Source: Thermoleophilaceae bacterium
GTDB lineage: Bacteria; Actinomycetota; Thermoleophilia; Solirubrobacterales; Thermoleophilaceae
DNA length: 21,291 nt
Assembly: GCA_013813135.1 (NCBI GenBank)
Contig: JACCSF010000141.1
Location: 1-21,291 of the forward strand
Direction of reading: 5' to 3'
The notes under the pieces are model-generated. The model was not told where the DNA came from. It was given only the letters and a program-made list of their open reading frames with translations, and made no database searches. Numbering within the stretch: position 1 is the first letter of the stretch; each line of letters opens with the position of its first letter. Positions 1-10,101 of the stretch are shown here, in pieces. The position numbers and the translations under genes were made by a program.

Positions 1-132
1 CCTGCAAACGCCCGCCTTTCTCGAGCGCTGCACAGTGGGGACAACACGAGTGTCCGCTCGGTGTCCGAAGAAACAGACGCACGTTCCGGCTGGCAGACAC
101 GAACTACCCGCGATTTGCAGGCACTTCAGAAA

Positions 133-205
133 GCGGCTGATGGGATTCGAACCCACGACCTTCTGCATGGCAAGCAGACGCTCTAGCCAACTGAGCTACA
201 GCCGC
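133..205 (-). tRNA. tRNA-Gly (anticodon GCC)
   Basis: Read on the minus strand, the 73 nt fold into a full cloverleaf. The acceptor stem GCGGCTG pairs with CAGCCGC, the D arm is GCTC/GAGC, and the anticodon stem TCTGC/GCAGA encloses the loop TTGCCAT, which gives anticodon GCC. The T arm contains TTCGAAT. No CCA is encoded. A -10-like TATCCT lies 11 nt upstream. It is divergent from the penicillin-acylase gene. Confidence 0.96.
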
Positions 206-216
206 GCGTGGGCGTG

Positions 217-222
217 AGGATA
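217..222 (-). promoter_or_regulatory. -10-like box of tRNA-Gly
   Basis: TATCCT on the minus strand, 11 nt before the first tRNA base, is a good sigma-A type -10 match. I did not find a convincing -35 at 16-18 bp, so this is a tentative promoter. Confidence 0.4.
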
Positions 223-327
223 GCGCGGGCCTGGGCGCCAATCTGCGCCGGTGTCGGGCTCGATGTGAAAGAGTCCTCGCGCCGCGGCCGGTAGGGGCCG
301 CGGGTCGTTGAGAGAGGAGCCCGCCCC

Positions 328-2796
328 GTGCACCGTTCGGTCACGTCCGTCCTGGTCGTCGTCGCCGCTTTGCTTGCGGTGCCTGCCGCAGCCCTTGGCG
401 CGGGCGACACCGCGCGTTAGATCCTCCCGCCGGGGAACTTCGGCGGCCTGCCCACCACGGGCGACTCGATCGACCAGCTGCCGCTGTACGACGGGCTCAC
501 GCCCCTGCGCGGAAACGTCACGAGCGCGGACATCAACAACTTCTTCCTGCCCGAGAACTTCGCTCCGATCGGCCAGACGCACGTGGAGCAGACGGGGCGC
601 CCCGGCCTGAAGCTCGTCTACGACGAGTACGGCATCCCGCACGTCTACGGCAAGACGCGAGCGGACGTGGCGTTCGGCGCCGGCTGGACCACCGCGCGCG
701 ACCGCGGGCTGCTGATCCAGCTCGGCCGTGGGCCGGCGCGCGTGGCCGTGGCCGACGTGCCGGGCATCAACGCGTTCGGGCTCGTGACCAGCGCTCAGAC
801 ATTCGTCGCCAGCCCCGAGACCGAGGCGCTGGTGGAGGCGCAGAAGGATCTGCTGGTCAAGACCTACGGCGACAAGGGTCGCCAGATCCTCGCCGACGCC
901 CAGGCCTACGCCGACGGCGTCAACGCCTACTGGAAGGCGAACAACGTCAACCAGGCGCCCGCCACGGTCAACGACGTGATCGCGGTGACCGCGTTCATCG
1001 GCTCGATCTTCGGGGCCGGAGGAGGCGGCGAGGCGACCAACTCCGAGCTGCTGGGCAAGCTCCAGCAGAAGTTCGGGGAGGTGCGCGGCTACAAGGCCTG
1101 GGACGACGTGATGCTGGCCGACGATCCGGAGGCGCCGACCACGACCAGGCGATGGTTCTCGTACCCCCTCTTCACGGGAGGCAAGCCGACCGGATCGGTG
1201 ACAATCGATCCGGGGTCGATCCAGTCGGTCGACCCGAGGCAGCCCCTCAGCGCCGCCGCGACCACGGCCTCGGCCGAGCCGGAGCCGGGCGTTGTCGTCG
1301 ACGCGGCCGCGGCGCCTCCGCGCAAGCAGGCGTCGAACTTCCTGGTGGTCTCACCGGACCGTTCCGCCACGCACAACTCGCTGGCGGTGATGGGGCCGCA
1401 GCTGGGTTACTACTACCCCGAGATCGTTCAGCAGATCGACCTGCACGGGCCGGGCATCAACGCCCAGGGCGCCGCGGTGCCGGGCCTGGCGATGTACATC
1501 CTGATCGGGCGCACCAAGGACTACGCGTGGAGCCTGACCTCGGCGGGCCACGACGTGCGCGACGTGTTCGCGGAGCAGCTCTGCAACCCGGACGGGTCGG
1601 CGCCGACGCGCGCATCGACCCACTACCTGTTCAAGGGCCAGTGCAAGGCGTTCGAAGAGTTCAACGCCGGTCTCCTGCAGGGCACACCGCTTCGGTACCG
1701 CATCTCGGTGCACGGCCAGGTGATCGGCACCGCCACCGTCGGCGGCGAGCCCTACGCGCTGGCGCGCAAGCGCTCGACCTTCGGGCGCGACGCGCTCAAC
1801 CTGGCGGCGCTCAAGGACATGACCGAGGGCAAGGCCTCGTCCCCGAAGCGCTTCTGGAGGGTGGCCAACCAATTCGGCTTCACCTTCAACTGGGCCTACG
1901 CCTCCCGCAAGGCCACGGCCTACTTCACGTCCGGCTACCTGCCGAAGCGGGCCAGGGGGCTCGACCGGCGCCTGCCGACGCTGGGCACCGGCAACTACGA
2001 GTGGCAGGGCTTCCTGAGCGAGCGCGAGCATCCGCACGACGTCTCGGGCCCAGGCGGCCTGCTGCTCAACTGGAACAACCGGTCGGCGCCCGGCTTCATG
2101 CACGGAGACGACGAGGCGTTCGGGTCGGTGCACCGCGTGGAGCTGTTCGACAAGTTCCCGTGGCGGGTCACGCTCCCCGATGACGTGAGCGTCATGAACC
2201 GCGCGGCCACAGAGGATGTGCGCTCGCCGGTGTGGCCGGTCGTGAGCAAGGTGCTGCACACGGGGCCGGCACCGAACGCGCGCGATCAGAAGGTGGTGGA
2301 CCTGCTCGACGACTGGGTCGCCCGCGACGCGCCGCGCCTCGACGCGGACGACGACGGGACCTTCGACGAGGCGGGCCCCGCGATCATGGACGCCGTCTGG
2401 CGCCCGATCGCGACCGCGGTGATGGGCCGGGTCTTCGGCGACCTGCTCCCTGACCTCAACAGCGTGCGCGGCCTGGGCGGCCTGGCCGGCGAGTCGTACG
2501 TCGACAAGGACCTGCGCACGCTGCTGGGCTATCGCGTCGACGGGCGCTTCAACCTGAGCTACTGCGGGGAGGGCTCGTTGCGCGTGTGCCGCGACTCGCT
2601 GTGGATCTCGCTCCACGTGGCCGCGGACGGCCTGGCCGCACAGTTCGGCGACCCGGATCCGGCCAACTGGCTCAAGACGGGGGACCGCACGGGCTTCCAG
2701 CCCGGGCTGATCCCGAACACGATGCGGACCACGAACCGGCCGACGTTCCAGCAGGTGCTCGAGTTCCAGCGCCCCAGGTGGGGCTGGGGCCGCTAG
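328..2796 (+). pseudogene. Penicillin acylase family (Ntn hydrolase) protein, interrupted by an in-frame TAG
   Basis: A GTG at 328 has a good ribosome-binding site (AGGAG at 315-319, 8-nt spacing). It starts a classic signal peptide: basic MHRSV, a hydrophobic VLVVVAALLAV stretch, then AAALGAGD. Codon 31 (418-420) is TAG. The same frame then continues without a stop for about 790 codons, beginning ILPPGNFGG. The first possible restart is GTG 583, which has no visible ribosome-binding site and lacks the export signal. The mature part has the acylase layout: an alpha-chain region, a spacer, then KQASN/FLVV with the expected Ser nucleophile (codon 1333-1335, residue 336 from 328) opening the beta chain, followed by the GPQLGYYYPEI and TSAGHDVRD segments. 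Members are autocatalytically cleaved extracytoplasmic amidases acting on beta-lactam side chains, acyl-homoserine lactones or related amides; the substrate cannot be told here. The body shows no other damage, so the TAG is a recent mutation, a sequence error or a readthrough site. Confidence 0.85.
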
Positions 2797-3200
2797 GGCT
2801 CGTCGAGCCCGTCGAGGTCGAGCTCGAACCACGCGAGGCTGCCGCCGTCGGCGGTGGCCTCGCGACCGCAGCCGCTGGAGAGATGCTCGATCAGGAGCAT
2901 GCCGTAGCCGCCGTCTGGGTGCTGAATGCGCTGGGGCGCCTCGATGCCGCGCCAGCCTGGATCGATCACCTCGACACGTAGGCGCCGGCGCGTCGACCGT
3001 ACCCGCACCTCGACGATGTCATGGGCGCCCGCCCCGCCGTGCTGCACGGCGTTGGCGACCAGCTCGCTGAGCATCAGCGCCACCCGGTGGCGCACGCCCA
3101 GCGGAAGCCCAGCCTCGATCGACGTGACCGAGCGACGCGCGATGCTCGCGGCACGCGTACCACCGGGCATCGAGAACGAAACTGTCTTCGCCTCCATCAT
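2793..3200 (-). CDS. RsbW-like anti-sigma factor / HATPase_c_2 serine kinase
   Basis: The GHKL-ATPase fold of the RsbW/SpoIIAB family is readable. In 135-aa numbering there is an N-box LSELVANAVQHG (about residues 45-56) with the Glu and Asn that hold Mg-ATP, a G1-type IDPGWRG (79-85), and a G2-type GGYGMLLIEHL (97-107). Length is normal for a stand-alone anti-sigma or regulatory kinase, which binds an alternative sigma factor or phosphorylates an anti-anti-sigma partner. No partner gene lies next to it. The start is uncertain: tandem ATGs at 3200 and 3197 fit the family's N-terminus (TVSFSMPGG), ATG 3245 and GTG 3269 are longer options, and none has a strong ribosome-binding site. Its stop shares the palindrome CTAG (2793-2796) with the stop of the convergent acylase gene. 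Confidence 0.85.
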   Translation of the reverse strand: MMEAKTVSFSMPGGTRAASIARRSVTSIEAGLPLGVRHRVALMLSELVANAVQHGGAGAHDIVEVRVRSTRRRLRVEVIDPGWRGIEAPQRIQHPDGGYGMLLIEHLSSGCGREATADGGSLAWFELDLDGLDEP

Positions 3201-3210
3201 TGGGCCAGCG

Positions 3211-3234
3211 AGGTTCAAACGACCCCGCGAACCT
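3211..3234. repeat. Inverted repeat AGGTTC-N12-GAACCT
   Basis: A perfect 6-bp inverted repeat lies 11-34 nt upstream of the ATG at 3200 of the anti-sigma gene and about 40 nt upstream of tRNA-Cys. It could be an operator in the divergent region. Six base pairs with a 12-nt spacer can also arise by chance. Confidence 0.3.
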
Positions 3235-3256
3235 ACCTGTTCCATCGGACCCCGGC

Positions 3257-3262
3257 TACGCT
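3257..3262 (+). promoter_or_regulatory. -10-like box of tRNA-Cys
   Basis: TACGCT ends 11 nt before the first tRNA base, the same spacing as the TATCCT box of tRNA-Gly. No clear -35 is present. Confidence 0.35.
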
Positions 3263-3273
3263 TGAACACCCTC

Positions 3274-3344
3274 GGCGCCGTGGCGGAGTGGTTACGCAGC
3301 GGCCTGCAAAGCCGTTTACACCGGTTCGATTCCGGTCGGCGCCT
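3274..3344 (+). tRNA. tRNA-Cys (anticodon GCA)
   Basis: The 71 nt form a cloverleaf. The acceptor stem GGCGCCG pairs with CGGCGCC. The anticodon stem GCGGC/GCCGT encloses CTGCAAA (anticodon GCA). The T arm is ACCGG-TTCGATT-CCGGT. The discriminator base is U, as expected for Cys. CCA is not encoded. The glycosyltransferase gene on the other strand ends 24 nt downstream. Confidence 0.95.
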
Positions 3345-3368
3345 CTGTCCCGGGGTCGCGGTCGTCCC

Positions 3369-5093
3369 CTACCGCACCGAGACCGTGAACGTCCCTTGCC
3401 CGGGGGGCACCTTCACCTGCGCCACGACGCGCCCGCCGGGTGCCGGCGTCAGCCCCTGCCGGATGTCGACGACGTGATCCACGGGACCGCCCCGCAGCGC
3501 GTAGTGCCGGCCGAACTCGACGAAGTCCTCGGTCTGGACCCGACCGCCGTGGCGGCGCAAGGTCTGCATCACGCCGGTCTTGAACACGAACGTCGGGGCA
3601 TCTACCCGCACGTTGCCGGGATGGGGGAGCGCGGCCGCCACACCGTCCTCGATCGTTCGGGTCGGGCCGAAGAGCCGCCGGGCGTTGTCGTCGCTCTGGC
3701 CGGCCACCACCACGATGGACACGATCACGACGATGCCGAGGCCCAGGCCGACGCCGGCCCCCGCCGGTAGCCGTCGCGGCAGACGTCCCCGCAGTCGAGG
3801 CGCCCAGAGCGTGGCCGCCGACCAGCCGAGGGCCAACCAGACGAACATCCCCGCCGGGATCGCCCACCACGAGGCGTACGCGTACGAGAAGATCGTGGCG
3901 GGGGTATTCGGAAACGAGGCCGTGTCGATGGCGAGCGCCGCGCACAGGATCAGCGCTAGCGACGCCGCCGTCACCACGTCGGTCCGGCGACGCCTGATCC
4001 CCACGAGCAGCACCGCGGCGAGGCCGCCCAAGACGGCGAGCGTCGAGATGACCCTGCCCGCGCCCACCGGGGCGAATATCTCGAACGTCCTGTGCGTGGG
4101 GGACTGCGGGGATCGCAGCCACTGCGGCGTGACGCCGACCGCGGAGGCGACCGCGCGTGCCCCTCCATCCGCCCCGACCGGCGACTCGCGCGACCGGGCC
4201 GCCCTGACGACCGTAGCGAGGTTGCCCGTTCCGCGACTCGACCCAGCCCACGAGAGCGCCTGGTCGAGCATCGGCCCGCTCCAGCACACGAGCCCGACGA
4301 CGACCGCGACCAGGGACCAGCGGCGCAGGGAGCCGTCCGGCGTCGTCGTACCTCGGAGCCGAGGCGTGACCAGCCCGGCCAGCGCCACAGCGACCAGGCC
4401 AAGCGCCGGCAGCACGAAGATGAGGTGACTCTGGACGGCGAAGCTGGCGAGCAGAGCCGCCACCGGAAGCAGCCGGGGCTCGCCGCACGCCACCGACCAG
4501 CACACGAAGATCAGGAGCGTGAACGACAGCAGCGGTGCCGACGGGCTCCAGATGTCGCTCAGCGGCTGGATCCCGAGCGAGCCGCACATCGCGGCGACTG
4601 CCACCGCAGCCGCGAACATCAGCGGGCGCCCGCCTCGGCGATGCGCGAGGACGACGACACCGAGCACCGCAGCGGTGTTCACCACCCCCATCACCAGCGG
4701 AAAGGCGGCGGAGCCGGGTAGGCGCGCCGGCAGCGCGAGCAACCAGTAGAGCAGCGGGCCGAGGTGGTAGACGGGCTGGCCGAGCGTGTTCGAGGACGAC
4801 GACCACGGGCCCACCAGGGGCGTCCACGACGTGAAGACGTCGTAGGCTCGGGCGGCGGCCACCGCCTGGTCGCTTTGCGGCACCCAGCCGACGGACAGCT
4901 CGCGGACGGTCGCGGCCATCACCGGGAGAGCCGCGGCGAGCCCGGTCGCCAGCACGAGCCCGCGCTCGGCCGGGCCGCGCAGGGCGGCGCGGCCAACATC
5001 ACCCTGCCGCACGCTGGCCCCCAGGCCCATCGGGAGGCGATGCTCACAGGTCAGGAGCGGTCTCGCAACGTAGGGGTCGTGCGTCGCACCCAC
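3369..5093 (-). CDS. Polytopic membrane protein, GT-C / ArnT-like glycosyltransferase type
   Basis: About 574 residues with a first transmembrane helix near residues 46-63 (LVLATGLAAALPVMAA). A loop carrying an acidic residue follows (PQSDQAV, Asp75), then roughly ten further hydrophobic helices, and a C-terminal stretch of about 110 residues (from RRLFGPTRTIEDG to FTVSVR) likely outside the membrane. GT-C enzymes that use polyprenyl-phosphate sugars have this topology, with an acidic first extracytoplasmic loop; the exact reaction cannot be named. GTG 5093 is used because GAGG lies 8 nt upstream. ATG 5030, just before helix 1, is an alternative without a Shine-Dalgarno. It is divergent from the acetate genes and converges on tRNA-Cys. 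Confidence 0.7.
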   Translation of the reverse strand: MGATHDPYVARPLLTCEHRLPMGLGASVRQGDVGRAALRGPAERGLVLATGLAAALPVMAATVRELSVGWVPQSDQAVAAARAYDVFTSWTPLVGPWSSSSNTLGQPVYHLGPLLYWLLALPARLPGSAAFPLVMGVVNTAAVLGVVVLAHRRGGRPLMFAAAVAVAAMCGSLGIQPLSDIWSPSAPLLSFTLLIFVCWSVACGEPRLLPVAALLASFAVQSHLIFVLPALGLVAVALAGLVTPRLRGTTTPDGSLRRWSLVAVVVGLVCWSGPMLDQALSWAGSSRGTGNLATVVRAARSRESPVGADGGARAVASAVGVTPQWLRSPQSPTHRTFEIFAPVGAGRVISTLAVLGGLAAVLLVGIRRRRTDVVTAASLALILCAALAIDTASFPNTPATIFSYAYASWWAIPAGMFVWLALGWSAATLWAPRLRGRLPRRLPAGAGVGLGLGIVVIVSIVVVAGQSDDNARRLFGPTRTIEDGVAAALPHPGNVRVDAPTFVFKTGVMQTLRRHGGRVQTEDFVEFGRHYALRGGPVDHVVDIRQGLTPAPGGRVVAQVKVPPGQGTFTVSVR

Positions 5094-5195
5094 GAGAGCG
5101 GCCTCGCGCCCGCCTTCGAGGTTTGCCGCCCGCTCGCCCGGGGCAACTCGCCGCGTAGACCTCTGTGTAAGAAGAGGCTAAGGAGGGGGACCAAG

Positions 5196-5576
5196 ATGGC
5201 AAAGACCGAGGGGGCCCGTGCCGCCGGCGCGGATCACCATCCCGAGATCGACTGGCGGGCCGCGGAACGGTCGCCGGAGTTCCGGGAGCTCGTCAAGCGG
5301 AAGAGGGCCTTCGTGGTCCCGGCCACGATCTTCTTCCTCGCCTGGTACTTCGGATTCGTCATCCTGGCCGGGTACGCGCCCGACTTCATGGGCAGGGAGT
5401 TCCTGACCGACGGGCTGACCGTCGGCTACGTCTTGGCGCTGTCTCAGTTCGTGATGACCTGGGTGCTCGGCGCGTGGTACATGCGCAAGGCCGATCGCGA
5501 GTTCGACCCGCTCGCCGCGCGCGCCGCCGAGGTGGCGCTGCGAGCCGGCCGTGAGGCCGAGGGGAGGTCTCGATGA
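5196..5576 (+). CDS. DUF485 inner-membrane protein (YjcH-like) preceding ActP
   Basis: The ATG at 5196 has a strong ribosome-binding site (AAGGAGGG, 5180-5187). The 126-aa product has two hydrophobic helices (about residues 39-60, VVPATIFFLAWYFGFVILAG, and 76-96, VGYVLALSQFVMTWVLGAWY) and a charged C-terminus (MRKADREFDPLA). The motif order matches DUF485 proteins, which are nearly always encoded directly upstream of acetate/monocarboxylate symporters and are thought to assist them. Its stop overlaps the actP start (ATGA, 5573-5576), so translational coupling is likely. An open frame continues upstream to about 4764, but it lies antisense to the glycosyltransferase gene and lacks a ribosome-binding site. 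Confidence 0.9.
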   Translation: MAKTEGARAAGADHHPEIDWRAAERSPEFRELVKRKRAFVVPATIFFLAWYFGFVILAGYAPDFMGREFLTDGLTVGYVLALSQFVMTWVLGAWYMRKADREFDPLAARAAEVALRAGREAEGRSR

Positions 5577-7207
5577 CACCGATCGCGTCAGTCAACGGCA
5601 CCGCGCTGGCGGTCTTCGCCGTAGTCGTCGGAGTCACGCTCGTCATCAGCTACTACGCCTCGAAGCGTGTCCACACGGCGACGGACTTCTGGGCGGCGGG
5701 CCGCGGTCTGACCGGGCCGCAGAACGGCTTCGCGATCGCCGGCGACTACATGTCGGCGGCATCGTTCCTCGGCATCGCCGGCTTGATCTACCTGTTCGGC
5801 TTCGACGGATTCCTGTACTCCGTTGGCTTCCTGGTGGCCTTCCTGACCGTGCTCTTCCTGCTCGCCGAGCGCATGCGCAACTCGGGCAAGTACACGATCG
5901 CCGACGTTCTCTCCTTCCGGCTGAACGAGCAGCCGGCGCGTGCGGCCGCCGCACTAGGGACCCTGACCGTCGTCGCCTTCTACCTGATCGCGCAGATGGT
6001 GGGAGCGGGGGTGCTGATCGAGGGCCTCGTGGGGATCGACTTCTGGCTCTCCGTGTTGCTCACCGGGGCCTTCATGATCACCTACATCATCCTCGGCGGC
6101 ATGCTGGCCACGAGCTGGGTGCAGATCATCAAGGCATTCCTGCTGATGACCGCGGCGCTGGTGATGACGGTCTGGGTGCTCATCAAGATCGGCGGCAACC
6201 CGCTGGACCTCTTCAGGGACGCCCGGGCGGAGTCGGCCGACGGCGAGGCCTACCTGAAGCCTGGCCTGTTCCTGTCGACGCCGCTCGACACCGTCTCGCT
6301 CGGCCTGGGGCTAGTGCTCGGCACCGCCGGGCTGCCGCACATCCTGATGCGCTTCTTCACCGTGCCGGACGCGAAGGCGGCGCGGTCGTCCGTGATGTGG
6401 GCGATGGTGCTGATCGGCGCCTTCTACGTGATGACCACCGCGCTCGGCTTCGGTGCGCGCGCGATCCTTGGCCAGGGGGGCGAGGAGGCCGCCGGCGCCA
6501 CCGGCAACTTCGCGCTGCCGCTGTTGGCCGACGACCTCGGCGGCGAGCTGTTCGAGGCGATCATCGCGGGCGTGGCCTTCGCCACCATTCTCGCGGTCGT
6601 CGCGGGGCTGGTCATCTCGGCCTCCGGCGCGGTCGCCCACGACGTCTGGTCGAACATCGTGCGCCGCGGCACCGACTCCGAGAAGGAGGAGGTCTGGGTA
6701 GCGAAGATCGCGGCCGTCGCCATCGGCGCGATCGCGATCGTGATCGCCGTGCTCGGCGGCAAGGACCTGAACGTCTCGTTCATGGTGGGCCTCGCCTTCG
6801 CGGTGGCGGCCAGCGCCAACTTCCCGGCGCTGCTGCTGGCGCTGACCTGGCGGCGGTTCAACACCACGGGGGCGGTCACCGGCGTCCTGCTTGGAGTGAT
6901 CAGCTCCGTCGCGCTCGTGATCATCAGCCCGACGGTGTGGCCCGGGCCGAACTCCGAGGGCGGGCTGTTCTCCTTTTACGACCTCGCCAACCCGGGGATC
7001 ATCAGCATCCCGCTCGGGTTCATCGGCTGCTGGCTCGGCACGGTGCTGTCCCGCGAGCGGGTCGAGGAGCGCACGTTCGACGAGCTCTACGTGCGCTCGG
7101 AGACCGGCCTCGGCGCGGAGGCCGGCACCGGCCTGACGCTCACGGGGCGGAGCGACGGCGCAGGCAGCGCCGACGCGCCACGCGAGCTGGCCGGCACGGG
7201 CCGCTAG
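5573..7207 (+). CDS. actP: Cation/acetate symporter ActP (sodium:solute symporter family)
   Basis: A 544-aa polytopic protein of normal family length. It has the SSS-family signature near the N-terminus: AAGRGLTGPQNGFAIAGDYM followed by SAASFLGIAGLIYLFGFDG, then about 12-13 hydrophobic helices. The segment GTAGLPHILMRFFTVPDAK is typical of the acetate/pyruvate branch. In ActP, Na+ (or H+) drives uptake of acetate and related short-chain carboxylates. It is translationally coupled to the DUF485 gene. The acs gene is two genes downstream, which supports acetate as the substrate. A perfect 14-bp hairpin follows the stop by 19 nt, probably ending this operon. Confidence 0.93.
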   Translation: MTPIASVNGTALAVFAVVVGVTLVISYYASKRVHTATDFWAAGRGLTGPQNGFAIAGDYMSAASFLGIAGLIYLFGFDGFLYSVGFLVAFLTVLFLLAERMRNSGKYTIADVLSFRLNEQPARAAAALGTLTVVAFYLIAQMVGAGVLIEGLVGIDFWLSVLLTGAFMITYIILGGMLATSWVQIIKAFLLMTAALVMTVWVLIKIGGNPLDLFRDARAESADGEAYLKPGLFLSTPLDTVSLGLGLVLGTAGLPHILMRFFTVPDAKAARSSVMWAMVLIGAFYVMTTALGFGARAILGQGGEEAAGATGNFALPLLADDLGGELFEAIIAGVAFATILAVVAGLVISASGAVAHDVWSNIVRRGTDSEKEEVWVAKIAAVAIGAIAIVIAVLGGKDLNVSFMVGLAFAVAASANFPALLLALTWRRFNTTGAVTGVLLGVISSVALVIISPTVWPGPNSEGGLFSFYDLANPGIISIPLGFIGCWLGTVLSRERVEERTFDELYVRSETGLGAEAGTGLTLTGRSDGAGSADAPRELAGTGR

Positions 7208-7226
7208 CAGCACTGTGATGGGAGGA

Positions 7227-7262
7227 GCGGAGGGGCGCGCTTGAGTCGGCGCGCCCCTCCGC
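7227..7262 (+). terminator. Hairpin terminator after actP
   Basis: A perfect 14-bp stem (GCGGAGGGGCGCGC, 7227-7240, with 7249-7262) has an 8-nt loop TTGAGTCG. It begins 19 nt after the actP stop and has no U-tract, which is common for high-GC actinobacteria. It ends 14 nt before the next start codon, so it probably separates transcription of the amidotransferase from actP. It could also act on the leader of that gene. Confidence 0.7.
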
Positions 7263-7276
7263 ATACCGTCTGTCGA

Positions 7277-8011
7277 ATGAGCGGGACCCTGCTGGTCCTT
7301 CAGCACATCGCCTGCGAGCCGCCGGCCGCCTTCGAGGACGAGCTACGCGACCGCGGGCACGAGCTCGTCCGGGTCGAGCTCGACGAGGGGGATCGGCTGC
7401 CCGACTGGCGCGACTTCGACGCCACGGTCGTGATGGGCGGGCCGATGGGCGCCTACGACGAGGACGCTCATCCGTGGCTCGCGGAGGAGAAGCGCGCGAT
7501 CCGCGCGGCCGCGCACGCGGGCCACCCGATCTGGGGCGTGTGCCTTGGAGCGCAGCTGCTCGCGGGCGCGCTGGGCGCCGCCGTATACCCAGGGTCGGAG
7601 GCGGAGGTCGGCCTGCTGGCCGTGGAGCTCACCGCCGCCGCGGCGGAGGACCCCGTCTTCGGCGCCGCGCCGGCGAGCTTCCCGACGCTCCAGTGGCACG
7701 GCGACACCTTCGACCTGCCGCCCGGGGCGACGCTGCTGGCCAGCTCGTCCGCGTACCGCAACCAGGCCTTCGTGTTCGAGCGGGCCTACGGGCTCCAGTT
7801 CCACCTCGAGGTGTCGCCCGAGCTGGCGACCGAGTGGGGGGAGGTGCCGGCGTACTCGACGAGCCTCGAGGCGATCCGAGGGCCGGGAGCGCTCGACCGG
7901 CTGGTCGCCGAGGTGAGCGAGCACGCCGACGCCACGCTGCCGCTCGCGCGCGACCTGTTCGGGCACTGGCTCGAGCAGGTAGTCGGTGTCCCAGACAAGA
8001 CCATGGGGTAG
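7277..8011 (+). CDS. Class I glutamine amidotransferase (GMP synthase-like GATase domain protein)
   Basis: A 244-aa stand-alone GATase. It has the nucleophile elbow GVCLGAQLLAG (Cys89), the catalytic His-Glu pair in LQFHLEVSPE (His176, Glu178), and the oxyanion-loop region VVMGGPMGAYDED (about residues 51-63). Such proteins hydrolyse glutamine (or a gamma-glutamyl compound) and pass ammonia to a partner; the synthetase partner is not evident here. ATG 7277 is chosen because the protein then starts MSGTLLVLQH, at the beta-1 strand of the fold. No ribosome-binding site is seen, and the hairpin upstream leaves only a short leader, so the mRNA may be nearly leaderless. The next gene, acs, starts 10 nt after its stop, so the two are probably co-transcribed. 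Confidence 0.88.
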   Translation: MSGTLLVLQHIACEPPAAFEDELRDRGHELVRVELDEGDRLPDWRDFDATVVMGGPMGAYDEDAHPWLAEEKRAIRAAAHAGHPIWGVCLGAQLLAGALGAAVYPGSEAEVGLLAVELTAAAAEDPVFGAAPASFPTLQWHGDTFDLPPGATLLASSSAYRNQAFVFERAYGLQFHLEVSPELATEWGEVPAYSTSLEAIRGPGALDRLVAEVSEHADATLPLARDLFGHWLEQVVGVPDKTMG

Positions 8012-8021
8012 AGGAAGGGTT

Positions 8022-10007
<1,986 letters not shown>

Positions 10008-10015
10008 TGCCCAAC

Positions 10016-10039
10016 GGGTCCCGCCGATCGGCGGGGCCC
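10016..10039 (+). terminator. Hairpin terminator after acsA
   Basis: GGGTCCCGCC and GGCGGGGCCC pair over 10 bp (one G-U pair) with the 4-nt loop GATC, beginning 9 nt after the acs stop. There is no U-tract. Confidence 0.65.
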
Positions 10040-10060
10040 GCGGGCTCAGGCAGTCCGCGC

Positions 10061-10081
10061 GCACTCGGCCGAGCCGAGTGC
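10061..10081. repeat. Perfect inverted repeat upstream of the epimerase gene (possible operator)
   Basis: GCACTCGGC and GCCGAGTGC are separated by CGA: a perfect 9-bp arm pair. It ends 6 nt before the -10-like TAGGAT and so covers the place where the -35 should be. It could be a dimeric repressor site or a second terminator hairpin for acs. Confidence 0.45.
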
Positions 10082-10087
10082 TTGCGG

Positions 10088-10093
10088 CTAGGA
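10088..10093 (+). promoter_or_regulatory. -10-like box, leaderless start of the epimerase gene
   Basis: TAGGAT lies 8 nt before ATG 10102. With normal -10 to +1 spacing, transcription would start at or next to the A of the ATG. No Shine-Dalgarno is present, so a leaderless mRNA is likely. Confidence 0.45.
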
Positions 10094-10101
10094 TCGCGCC
10101 A

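Noticed and set aside
1..132. Open frame over the left edge and tRNA-Gly on the plus strand
   Set aside because: It reads through the tRNA antisense (LMGFEPTTFCMASRR), a well-known spurious pattern; no gene is supported in the first 132 bases.
1351..2832. 493-codon open frame on the minus strand opposite the acylase
   Set aside because: Composition is repetitive (HVERDPQRVAAHAQ style) and reflects GC-rich antisense; the acylase frame has recognisable motifs.
5551..7218. 555-codon frame overlapping actP on the same strand
   Set aside because: Arg/Asp/His-rich shadow frame without hydrophobic helices; ActP motifs are all in the other frame.
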